The position numbers and the translations under genes are program-made. A stretch of DNA of 19,313 nucleotides from Gammaproteobacteria bacterium UBA4475 (lineage in GTDB: Bacteria > Pseudomonadota > Gammaproteobacteria > Pseudomonadales > Azotimanducaceae): positions 1 through 19,313 of the forward strand of contig DGOD01000276.1 in the NCBI GenBank assembly GCA_002389265.1. Direction: 5' to 3'. Shown here one piece after another: positions 9,072 through 15,568 of this stretch (its first letter is position 1; every line of letters begins with the position of its first letter). Below the pieces are notes generated by a model, which saw nothing but the letters and a program-made list of their open reading frames with translations, had not been told where the DNA came from and searched no databases.

Positions 9072-10157
9072 ATGTCTGCCTACAGCATTGAAATACTCAA
9101 AACAAATCTCGCCAACACCCGCGTGGTTAAACTAATCGATGCAGAACAAGTCGTACTGGACGATGAGTCAGTGCTGTTGCAAATTGACCAGTTTGCGTTG
9201 ACAGCGAATAACATCACCTATGGTGTCGCCGGGGATATGATTGGCTATTGGCAATTTTTCCCCGCTGAAGACGGCTGGGGTCGAATTCCAGTTTGGGGTA
9301 TGGCCACCGTCGTCCGCAGCGAGGTTGATGGCATCGATGTGGGCCAGCGTTATTATGGTTACTTCCCCATGTCGAGCTATTTAGTCGTGCAGCCCGCTCG
9401 CGTCAGCGATCGCGGTTTTGTTGACGGTGTCAGCCACCGCGCCGCGCTGCCACCGACCTACAATCAATATTCACGAGTCAGCCCTGAGAACGGTTACCTC
9501 CCAGAGTTTGATCGCCACCAGATGATTTACCGGCCGCTGTTTACTACTTCCTTTGTACTGGATGATTTTATTGCTGACAATCAGAGCTTTGGCGCAACCA
9601 ACATCATACTCTCCAGCGCTTCCAGCAAAACGTCATTGGGTCTTGCCTATCTGTTGAAGAACAGTCGGAACCAGTCCGTCACAGGCTTGACCTCCGCCAG
9701 TAACCTAGATTTCGTTAAGGGCCTTGGCGTTTATGATACGGTAGTCACCTATGAGGATATTGAAACTCTCGACAACAACCTACCCGGCGTGTTTATCGAC
9801 ATGGCGGGCAACCGTCAGGTCCTGGCAAATATTCATGAACATTTTCAGGATAACCTGAAGTACAGTTGCGGGGTCGGTATCACCCACTGGGAATCTCGAG
9901 ATGGCGCTGCCCTCGGCACGCTGCCAGGACCAAAGCCGGCCATGTTCTTTGCGCCCAGCCAGATTCAAAAGCGCCACAAAGAATGGGGCCCCGAAAAGTT
10001 TCAAGCAGAGCTTGGCACAGCCTGGGACAGCTTTCTGACGGTGGTTGACGGCTGGATCACGATAGACCAGCGCAGCGGTGAATCTGAGTTACTAGGCACT
10101 TACGCTGAAGTCCTCAACGGCGCAGCACCGAACAAAGCGTTCGTCATCTCACTGTGA
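9072..10157 (+). CDS. DUF2855 family protein
   Basis: A 361-residue cytoplasmic protein whose sequence matches the DUF2855 pattern: an opening N-N-I-T-Y-G-V-A-G-D segment, then G-W-G-R-I-P-V-W-G-M-A, and a later S-S-A-S-S-K-T-S-L-G-L-A-Y stretch (about residues 180-192) in the place where medium-chain dehydrogenases bind nucleotide. The family is distantly related in layout to quinone oxidoreductases, but its reaction is not established. Start ATG has AAGG about 9 bases upstream. The gene is divergent from the GST-like/P450 pair, so joint regulation with lipid or xenobiotic metabolism is plausible. It ends with TGA; the 37 open codons that follow look non-coding. Confidence 0.85.
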   Translation: MSAYSIEILKTNLANTRVVKLIDAEQVVLDDESVLLQIDQFALTANNITYGVAGDMIGYWQFFPAEDGWGRIPVWGMATVVRSEVDGIDVGQRYYGYFPMSSYLVVQPARVSDRGFVDGVSHRAALPPTYNQYSRVSPENGYLPEFDRHQMIYRPLFTTSFVLDDFIADNQSFGATNIILSSASSKTSLGLAYLLKNSRNQSVTGLTSASNLDFVKGLGVYDTVVTYEDIETLDNNLPGVFIDMAGNRQVLANIHEHFQDNLKYSCGVGITHWESRDGAALGTLPGPKPAMFFAPSQIQKRHKEWGPEKFQAELGTAWDSFLTVVDGWITIDQRSGESELLGTYAEVLNGAAPNKAFVISL

Positions 10158-10220
10158 CATCTTAATGTGAATTTGCACCTTAAACGGCGTCGCGATGCTG
10201 TAGATAGCATCATGTTCAGC

Positions 10221-10248
10221 CCAGCGACACACCGCGTTGCGTCGCTGG
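10221..10248. repeat. Perfect 8-base inverted repeat, intergenic hairpin
   Basis: CCAGCGAC (10221-10228) and its exact reverse complement GTCGCTGG (10241-10248) flank a 12-base loop, with AGC/GCT (10218-10220, 10252-10254) able to extend the stem over a bulge. It lies 63 bases after the DUF2855 stop, between convergent genes. No T-run follows on either strand, so it is not a classic intrinsic terminator. It may be a transcript-end stabilising hairpin or a dispersed palindromic repeat. Confidence 0.55.
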
Positions 10249-10281
10249 CCGGCTATCGTCTGCAGCTGTAAAATGCTGGAT

Positions 10282-10337
10282 CTTGGCGCGCTGCGTCTTA
10301 CAGGCTTTGACTGACACGCTTTTCTGCTTGCGCCAAG
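10282..10337 (+). repeat. Nested inverted repeat, possible terminator of the DUF2855 transcript
   Basis: CTTGGCGC (10282-10289) is the exact reverse complement of GCGCCAAG (10330-10337). Inside lies a second imperfect hairpin: GCGT (10293-10296) with ACGC (10316-10319), and CAG (10301-10303) with CTG (10311-10313), followed on the plus strand by TTTTCTGCTT. The inner part could act as a weak plus-strand terminator; the outer arms make a cruciform-capable element. The rest of the 10158-10401 gap shows nothing I can identify. Confidence 0.4.
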
Positions 10338-10401
10338 CTACAACCGAAACCCAGCAGATTCGTTAGACCAAAATTCAAGCGATATTTTGTCGTGGTTGGC
10401 C

Positions 10402-11097
10402 TTAATAAGTTTCCGCCGTGTTTTCGAATACAAAGCCAGTCTCGGCCAACACCAGTCGGTGACGTTCACCCTCGACATCAGCATCGGACGACTCGTACCC
10501 CGCGTCGCCCTGCCAGAGCGCCACTCTCACACCTTGCGCATTTTTGACGACTCGAGTCTGGTAGACCTTATGCGGCTGTGATTCAAAATGCGTGATAATC
10601 TCATGACCAGCACCATGCAGCGCAAGCTGGTACAGCGTGATCCAAGTCGGTGGCGCAAGATCGATCTCGCCAGCCTTGTGTTTCGCCAATGCATCAGCAG
10701 GGTTGATCCACAGATGGTCGAGTATCTCTCCGCCATCAATCTGTATGGGTTCATCAATCAGGGTACGGGTTGCGAAGAACCAGGTCGCGAAGCGTTTCGG
10801 CGTGGTCGCCGGCGGCGTCCAGTGGGCAAACAACACAAAGTCGTCGATAGCCGCGGTCAGCCCCGCTTCTTCCATGGTCTCCCTGGCAGCAGCATTTCGA
10901 GCGGCAACATCAACATCGCCATCGGCCGGATAGTCCTCCGGGTCAATACGCCCGCCAGGGAAAACCCACATGCCACCAAAGGCGATCTTGGAGTTTTTCC
11001 GCAACATCAGCACCTCGACCCCGGCGGCTTCCCCAAAGTCTTTGAGAATGACCACGGTTGCTGCGGGAATCGGTGGTGCCAAGCTGGCTTCACTCAC
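10402..11097 (-). CDS. NUDIX hydrolase, NUDT19-like
   Basis: A 231-residue NUDIX family hydrolase, acting on nucleoside-diphosphate-linked compounds, possibly CoA derivatives as for NUDT19. The fold starts with A-A-T-V-V-I-L near residue 12. The NUDIX box begins with F-P-G-G-R-I-D (46-52) and ends with R-E-T-M-E-E-A-G-L (72-80). About a dozen extra residues separate the two halves, as in the NUDT19/RDD-like branch. The only canonical start is GTG at 11097, which has no evident ribosome site. The frame stays open upstream, where a good GCAGGAG site (11161-11167) faces no ATG, GTG or TTG, so the start is uncertain. It follows the peroxidase-related gene on the same strand after 86 bases and probably shares its transcript. 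Confidence 0.9.
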   Translation of the reverse strand: MSEASLAPPIPAATVVILKDFGEAAGVEVLMLRKNSKIAFGGMWVFPGGRIDPEDYPADGDVDVAARNAAARETMEEAGLTAAIDDFVLFAHWTPPATTPKRFATWFFATRTLIDEPIQIDGGEILDHLWINPADALAKHKAGEIDLAPPTWITLYQLALHGAGHEIITHFESQPHKVYQTRVVKNAQGVRVALWQGDAGYESSDADVEGERHRLVLAETGFVFENTAETY

Positions 11098-11183
11098 GGG
11101 TTTTAGATCACCGTAAATATCGTTGCGATGGGTTTTATCCGTTGGCTCGTTGATAGTTATGCTCCTGCTTCGCTGTTGATTGG

Positions 11184-11798
11184 TTAGTTGACGGGTTTGG
11201 CAAGGTCCCGACCCATTCCATAAAACTCCGCGTTGGGTTGCATGGAAGTGACGTTCGCCATCCGATTACTCAAGCCGAAAAAGGCAGTGATCGCACAAAT
11301 ATCCCAGATATCGTCGTCATCGAAACCATGAACCTGCAATTGCTGGAAGTCAGCCTCGGTCACGGCGGCCGCATTCTCGCTGACCTTCATCGCCAGGTCC
11401 AGCATGGCCATCTGTCGAGGCGTAATATTGGCCTTGCGATAGTTAACGGCGACCTGATCAGCGAGCAAGCCATCTTTGGCGCGAATTCGCAGGATGGCAC
11501 CGTGAGCAACCACACAGTATAGGCATTGATTGGCGCCCGAGGTCGCCACAACAATCATCTCGCGCTCGGCTTTGGACAAGCCACCTTGCTTGTCCATCAG
11601 CGCATCATGGTATGCAAAGAATGCCCTGAACTCGGCCGGGCGCCGGGCATAGACCAAAAACACATTCGGTATAAATCCCGATTTTTCCTGAACGGAAAGT
11701 ATCCGCAGCTTGATATCCTCAGGCAGGCCATTCAGATCTGGCAAGGGGAACCTTGGGTTCACAGGCCCTGCGCCGATTTCAGCAGTCGTCGATGTCAT
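11184..11798 (-). CDS. Peroxidase-related enzyme, AhpD/carboxymuconolactone decarboxylase-like
   Basis: A 204-residue protein of the AhpD-like superfamily. The redox motif C-L-Y-C-V-V-A-H (C92, C95, H99) matches the catalytic C-x-x-C-x-x-x-H of AhpD-type thiol peroxidases, and the G-F-I-P-N-V-F segment and the L-S-K-A-E-R-E-M-I segment are typical of the uncharacterised peroxidase-related subgroup. The physiological substrate is unknown. The frame extends 34 codons further upstream to 11900, but that start lacks a ribosome site and its sequence is unlike the family, whereas ATG 11798 has AGGGG about 9 bases upstream. The gene is divergent from an amidohydrolase gene across about 150 bases and precedes the NUDIX gene. 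Confidence 0.88.
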   Translation of the reverse strand: MTSTTAEIGAGPVNPRFPLPDLNGLPEDIKLRILSVQEKSGFIPNVFLVYARRPAEFRAFFAYHDALMDKQGGLSKAEREMIVVATSGANQCLYCVVAHGAILRIRAKDGLLADQVAVNYRKANITPRQMAMLDLAMKVSENAAAVTEADFQQLQVHGFDDDDIWDICAITAFFGLSNRMANVTSMQPNAEFYGMGRDLAKPVN

Positions 11799-11947
11799 GA
11801 AGTTAACCCCTAAGATGTAAGCCATCCAAGATACCAAAGACACCGCTCGAGTAACAACTTCATCGCGCAGATTCGCGGCTGGCTGGACAGCCTGGACCAT
11901 TAAACGTTACATTTGCGCCTACTGTAAATCCAATCTGGAGATTCGCC

Positions 11948-13129
11948 ATGACCTATGCACCGGACCATCGGCCTTACTATGACGCTGACAGCCATATCAT
12001 GGAGCTTCCCAACTTCCTCAAGGACTATGCTGATCCTGCGATCCGGGATGAAATTCCTCAGGTCAGCTACAGTGCCTCATTGGTGTCTGACGAAGAAGTC
12101 GCTGTTATCATGAGCCAGGGCGGACAACACAGCACGGAACACAAGGCCAGCATGGTCGCTTTGGGCGACAAGCTGATCGAAAGCTCCAAAGAAATCCAGG
12201 CGCTCGGTGCCTTCAACGGCGATGACCGCAAGGTCGCCATGGATATGCTAGGTTTTAAAAAGCAGCTGGTGTTTGCCACCCACAGTGTCGCTTTTCCGTT
12301 TCACCCCAGTTCAAAAAAGCCGCCACATCTGCGGTATGGCGCAACCCGAGCACATAATCGCCACATGGTGGATTTTTGCCAAGCAGATGATCGTTTATTG
12401 GGCGTGGGCATTGTCCCGCTGGACAGCCCGGAGCATGCCCTGACCGAATTGAAGTTCGCCATTGACTCAGGTCTGAAGGCAATCTGGGTACCCCATCGCG
12501 CGCCCATTGATATGTCGCCGGGCCACGTTGACCTCGAGCCTTTCTGGGCTCTGCTGGCAGAATCCGGCACGCCCTTTGTGTTGCACGTGGGTGGCTCACC
12601 GCTGCAAGCATTGAAATCCTGGAGCAACAATGGTCGCGCAGCAGTCAAGGATTGGATGGGTGGCGGCGAGAATGTGCGAACTAAGGACGCTGCTGTCATG
12701 CATCAGCCGCCAGAAACTTTTATCAGCATGCTATTACTGGACGGCGTCTTCGACCGCCACCCTGCGCTGCGCGGTGCTGCCGTGGAACTGGGCGCCGGTT
12801 GGGTACCCGAGCTGACTAAACGACTGGATTGGGTTGCGAAAATTTACGGCCGCGTCGACACTTCCGTGCAATTTGACCGGACTCCGTCTCAGCAGCTCAG
12901 CGAGCAGATGGGCTTCACGCCTTTCCCCCATGAGGACGTCGCCAATCTTATTGAGCAGTCGAATCCAGATCTGTATCTCTTCTCAAGCGATTACCCTCAC
13001 GTCGAGGGCGGGCGGAATCCCATCAAGAAATTCGAAGACTCCCTCGCTAGCGAGGCCGAAGCCGTCAAAGAAAAGTTCTTCAGTGAAAATTTTCTGCGCT
13101 TGTGGCCTGAGGCCCGAGTCAACGGTTAA
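11948..13129 (+). CDS. Amidohydrolase-2 family metal-dependent hydrolase/decarboxylase
   Basis: A 393-residue TIM-barrel protein of the amidohydrolase-2 (ACMSD-like) family. The first metal-binding motif is D-A-D-S-H (D14 to H16). H213 in V-L-H-V-G-G is a likely metal ligand, F-D-R-H-P-A-L-R (about 268-275) is a family signature, and D348 in S-S-D-Y-P-H is the conserved acidic residue at the end of the barrel. Relatives cleave C-C or C-N bonds in ring-derived or carboxylated substrates, often within aromatic or steroid breakdown. The exact substrate is unknown. The ATG follows GGAG with about 8-base spacing. A thioredoxin-like lipoprotein gene starts 27 bases downstream, so the two may be cotranscribed. 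Confidence 0.9.
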   Translation: MTYAPDHRPYYDADSHIMELPNFLKDYADPAIRDEIPQVSYSASLVSDEEVAVIMSQGGQHSTEHKASMVALGDKLIESSKEIQALGAFNGDDRKVAMDMLGFKKQLVFATHSVAFPFHPSSKKPPHLRYGATRAHNRHMVDFCQADDRLLGVGIVPLDSPEHALTELKFAIDSGLKAIWVPHRAPIDMSPGHVDLEPFWALLAESGTPFVLHVGGSPLQALKSWSNNGRAAVKDWMGGGENVRTKDAAVMHQPPETFISMLLLDGVFDRHPALRGAAVELGAGWVPELTKRLDWVAKIYGRVDTSVQFDRTPSQQLSEQMGFTPFPHEDVANLIEQSNPDLYLFSSDYPHVEGGRNPIKKFEDSLASEAEAVKEKFFSENFLRLWPEARVNG

Positions 13130-13156
13130 ACAAACCGCCCGGAGCCAGGACCTGCC

Positions 13157-14773
13157 ATGCGCAAGTTAACGCTTGGAATGATCGTCAGTTTGATACTGTT
13201 GTGTCTGACCGCCTGTAATCCGGCGCTAGATTCAGACACCGAACAGCCAGACGAAACCGCTCAAATTGAGAGACACAGCAACGAGGGTCACGGGATTCCC
13301 TGGTTTGAAGGCTCCGTGGCCGAGGCTTTTAACCTCGCCGCCGCCGCCAACAAACCCATTTTTATGTACTGGGGCGCGGTATGGTGTCCGCCTTGCCAGG
13401 AAATCAAACATACTGTCTTCAAGAGCCCAGAATTTATCGCCCAATCAAAACTGTTTATTCCTATCTATCTGGATGGCGATACCGAACGCGCCCAGTCTGT
13501 GGGCGAAGAGTTTGGCGTCAAGGGCTACCCCACCATGATTATCTTCAGCCCCCAGGGAGAGGAAGTGACTCGCATTCCTGGTGGGATAGACATCTCTCGC
13601 TATAACTCAATCCTGCTCTCCAGCCTCGACACGCTGCGCCCTACGCGCATGCTGGTCCAACTCGCGCTGAACTCGCCGGATCAACTGCTCGCTTCCGACT
13701 TTAGGCAACTCGCTTATTATTCCTGGGGCCAGGACTTTGAAGCGCTGCCCGTCGGTACCGACCCCATCCTGTTTAGTCAACTCGCGGAGCGGGTATCGAA
13801 CCAGGATCCAGAAGCCAGTGCGCGGCTGTATCTGCAATATTTGGTGATGCTAGCTGCCGGGCAAGATGAGGCCAAGACCCGTCAAAAAGCCGATGCCGCA
13901 CCACTCACCCGCATTTTGGCGGCACCAGAACTGATCATTGGTACGTGGGACTACCTGGCCTATTACGCGATCGAGATTGCCAGTGTGCTCGATCTTGATG
14001 CATTGGCATTGGCCAGATTACAAAATCAGTGGCAGCAGGCGATGCTCGATCTACGCCACAATAAGCGCCTATCAACCGCCGAGCAATTGGCAGGCTGGTT
14101 CCCGTATCTGGGGTTTTATTTCGACGGCGATGCGACCCCGGCAACACTCCCCACGGCGCAGATCACGGCTATTCAGCTGGATGCCGAAAAGGCCAACCAA
14201 GTGACTCGAAATGCCTATGCTCGCCAAAGCGTGGTGAATCAGATTAGCTATCTACTCGAAACTGCCGGGCTCCAGGATGAAGCCAAACAGTTGTTGCTGG
14301 CGGAGTTGGAAAAATCGGCAGCACCCTATTACTTTATGAGCAATCTCGCGGCCCTGGCGGAAACCGCCGGCAGCATTGACGAAGCCCTGGAGTGGCGGCT
14401 CAAGGCTTATCAGTCGAGCACTGGGCAAGCCACGCGCTTACAGTGGGGAGTCAGCTATGTACGCAGCCTGATCAGACTCGCACCCCAACGACAAGAAGAA
14501 ATCAGTCAGACAGCGCTGGCGCTAATGAACGAATTGAGCCAACACCAGGATAGTGGCGATGCCATTGTCGATGCCTTTGCGGGACGCAATTTTCGGGTTT
14601 TGCGACGCCTCAACAAGGATCTGCACGCCTGGCAAACAGCTGCAGGTATTGACCTACTTGGAAACTTTGACGCCCGCTTGCACACACTCTGTAGTCGGCA
14701 AGGCACAGGTTCGACGCAGATGAGCAACTGCCAGTCTTTGCTCGCCAGTGATGCCAGTGACGTGCCACAGTAG
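13157..14773 (+). CDS. Outer-membrane lipoprotein with N-terminal thioredoxin domain
   Basis: A 538-residue lipoprotein. A basic N terminus and hydrophobic core end in the lipobox L-T-A-C (C20) with N at +2, predicting outer-membrane anchoring facing the periplasm. Residues about 45-165 form a thioredoxin domain with the active site W-C-P-P-C (C77, C80) and the cis-proline segment G-Y-P-T. The remaining 370 or so residues are mostly helical with TPR-like character and no recognised family; C512 and C525 near the end could form a second disulfide. The ATG follows AGGACC. It lies just upstream of a periplasmic selenocysteine peroxiredoxin (152-base gap), so it is a candidate electron donor or disulfide partner for it. 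That link is inference. Confidence 0.85.
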   Translation: MRKLTLGMIVSLILLCLTACNPALDSDTEQPDETAQIERHSNEGHGIPWFEGSVAEAFNLAAAANKPIFMYWGAVWCPPCQEIKHTVFKSPEFIAQSKLFIPIYLDGDTERAQSVGEEFGVKGYPTMIIFSPQGEEVTRIPGGIDISRYNSILLSSLDTLRPTRMLVQLALNSPDQLLASDFRQLAYYSWGQDFEALPVGTDPILFSQLAERVSNQDPEASARLYLQYLVMLAAGQDEAKTRQKADAAPLTRILAAPELIIGTWDYLAYYAIEIASVLDLDALALARLQNQWQQAMLDLRHNKRLSTAEQLAGWFPYLGFYFDGDATPATLPTAQITAIQLDAEKANQVTRNAYARQSVVNQISYLLETAGLQDEAKQLLLAELEKSAAPYYFMSNLAALAETAGSIDEALEWRLKAYQSSTGQATRLQWGVSYVRSLIRLAPQRQEEISQTALALMNELSQHQDSGDAIVDAFAGRNFRVLRRLNKDLHAWQTAAGIDLLGNFDARLHTLCSRQGTGSTQMSNCQSLLASDASDVPQ

Positions 14774-14925
14774 TGCGTGGCAAACCTAACTGAACACAGT
14801 TCTATGGCTCGACGTGTACAGCGTCCTAATCAGCCCATAAGTTATACCCATCGACAACTCGGATGGCTCAACGAAATCGAGCGCAGTTAGACAGCCATTA
14901 GCAATCGGTCACAAGGAGAACGACA

Positions 14926-15450
14926 ATGAGATTTTATCAACGGGTACTGGCCGCCTGGCTTATCGCCGCGGCCTCAGCAAATGCGGCAGAATTACAGGTC
15001 GGCGATCCAGCACCGGACTTTCGTCTCCCGGGCAGCGATGGTCACTACTATTCGCTAACCGACTTCAGGGACAAGCAATTCGTCGTCATTGCGTTCTTTC
15101 CCAAGGCCTTTACCGGTGGCTGAACTCTCGAATGCAAGGCGCTGCGTGACAGTGACCAGGAAATTCGCGAGTTTGACGTCGCCTACTTCATGGCGAGTGT
15201 TGATAGTCTTGAGGACAATAAAGCCTTTGCTGAAAAGAATGCCGCCAGCTTCCCAATCTTGTCTGACGCTGACAAACAGATGAGTCAAGCTTTTGGAGTC
15301 CTGTCAGCGAGCGGTCTGGCGCGGCGCTGGACCTTCTATATTGATCGCCAAGGAATTGTTCGAAAAATTGATAAAGCGGTCAGCCCCCGCACAGCAGGGG
15401 CTGAGCTGGTCAAAAACCTGCAGGCGCTGAATGCCCCGAGACGGCCCTGA
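14926..15450 (+). CDS. Periplasmic selenocysteine-containing peroxiredoxin (BCP/PrxQ-like), UGA codon 66 read as Sec
   Basis: A 174-residue thiol/selenol peroxidase if the in-frame TGA at 15121-15123 is decoded as selenocysteine. A signal peptide ends at A-N-A|A-E (after residue 20), so it is periplasmic. The peroxiredoxin core follows: G-D-P-A-P-D-F-R-L-P, then F-F-P-K-A-F-T-G-G-U-T-L-E-C. U66 occupies the peroxidatic cysteine position of the T-x-x-C motif (T63) and C70 may be the resolving cysteine. Downstream P-I-L-S-D and R133/R134 before W-T-F-Y-I-D match the family to the C terminus. The frame is uninterrupted on both sides of the TGA. A strong AAGGAG (14913-14918) sits 7 bases before the ATG. 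A SECIS-like hairpin follows the TGA. Alternatives are a fresh nonsense mutation or a sequencing error; these are less likely given position and structure. Automated annotation would split or truncate it. Confidence 0.88.
15117..15158 (+). promoter_or_regulatory. Bacterial SECIS-like stem-loop next to the UGA codon
   Basis: An RNA hairpin inside the coding region that would recruit SelB with selenocysteinyl-tRNA. The apical stem pairs 15132-15136 (AUGCA) with 15143-15147 (UGCGU, one G-U pair) around a six-base loop AGGCGC whose GG is 15-16 bases past the UGA. Below it, 15128-15129 pair with 15148-15149 beside a two-base bulge (15130-15131), 15124-15126 pair with 15151-15153, and 15117-15119 pair with 15156-15158, enclosing the UGA. 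The top closely resembles the E. coli fdhF element, where a GCA-type stem closes an AGGUCU loop. Pairing was judged by eye; folding energy was not computed. Confidence 0.65.
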
Positions 15451-15568
15451 CACCCGGGTCGTTCTTGCCTTAGGCTGTTTACGGCGCGCGGATTAGTACG
15501 TCACCACTTGGCTCGAGCAAGGGTTAATCTGAGCACTAGTCATTCACTCCACAAGCAGGGGTAGCAAC

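Noticed and set aside
10155..10268. Possible Sec read-through of the DUF2855 TGA stop into 37 further open codons
   Set aside because: The extra residues look non-coding, the protein already ends at the usual family position, and the nearby hairpin starts over 60 bases from the TGA, too far for a bacterial SECIS.
11799..11900. Extended 34-residue N terminus for the peroxidase-related protein
   Set aside because: No ribosome site at 11900, and the ATG at 11798 has AGGGG and begins at the expected family position.
14804..14890. Small 28-codon ORF in the gap before the peroxiredoxin
   Set aside because: No ribosome site, basic unremarkable sequence, and length expected by chance.
15121..15123. 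TGA as a nonsense mutation making the peroxiredoxin a pseudogene
   Set aside because: The rest of the frame is intact with conserved residues to the C terminus, the ribosome site is strong, the TGA sits exactly at the catalytic position, and a SECIS-like hairpin follows. Still possible, but less likely.
15507..15521. Near-palindrome CTTG-G-CTCGAG-CAAG upstream of the kinase fusion gene
   Set aside because: No loop, a one-base asymmetry, and no regulator nearby; too weak to call an operator.
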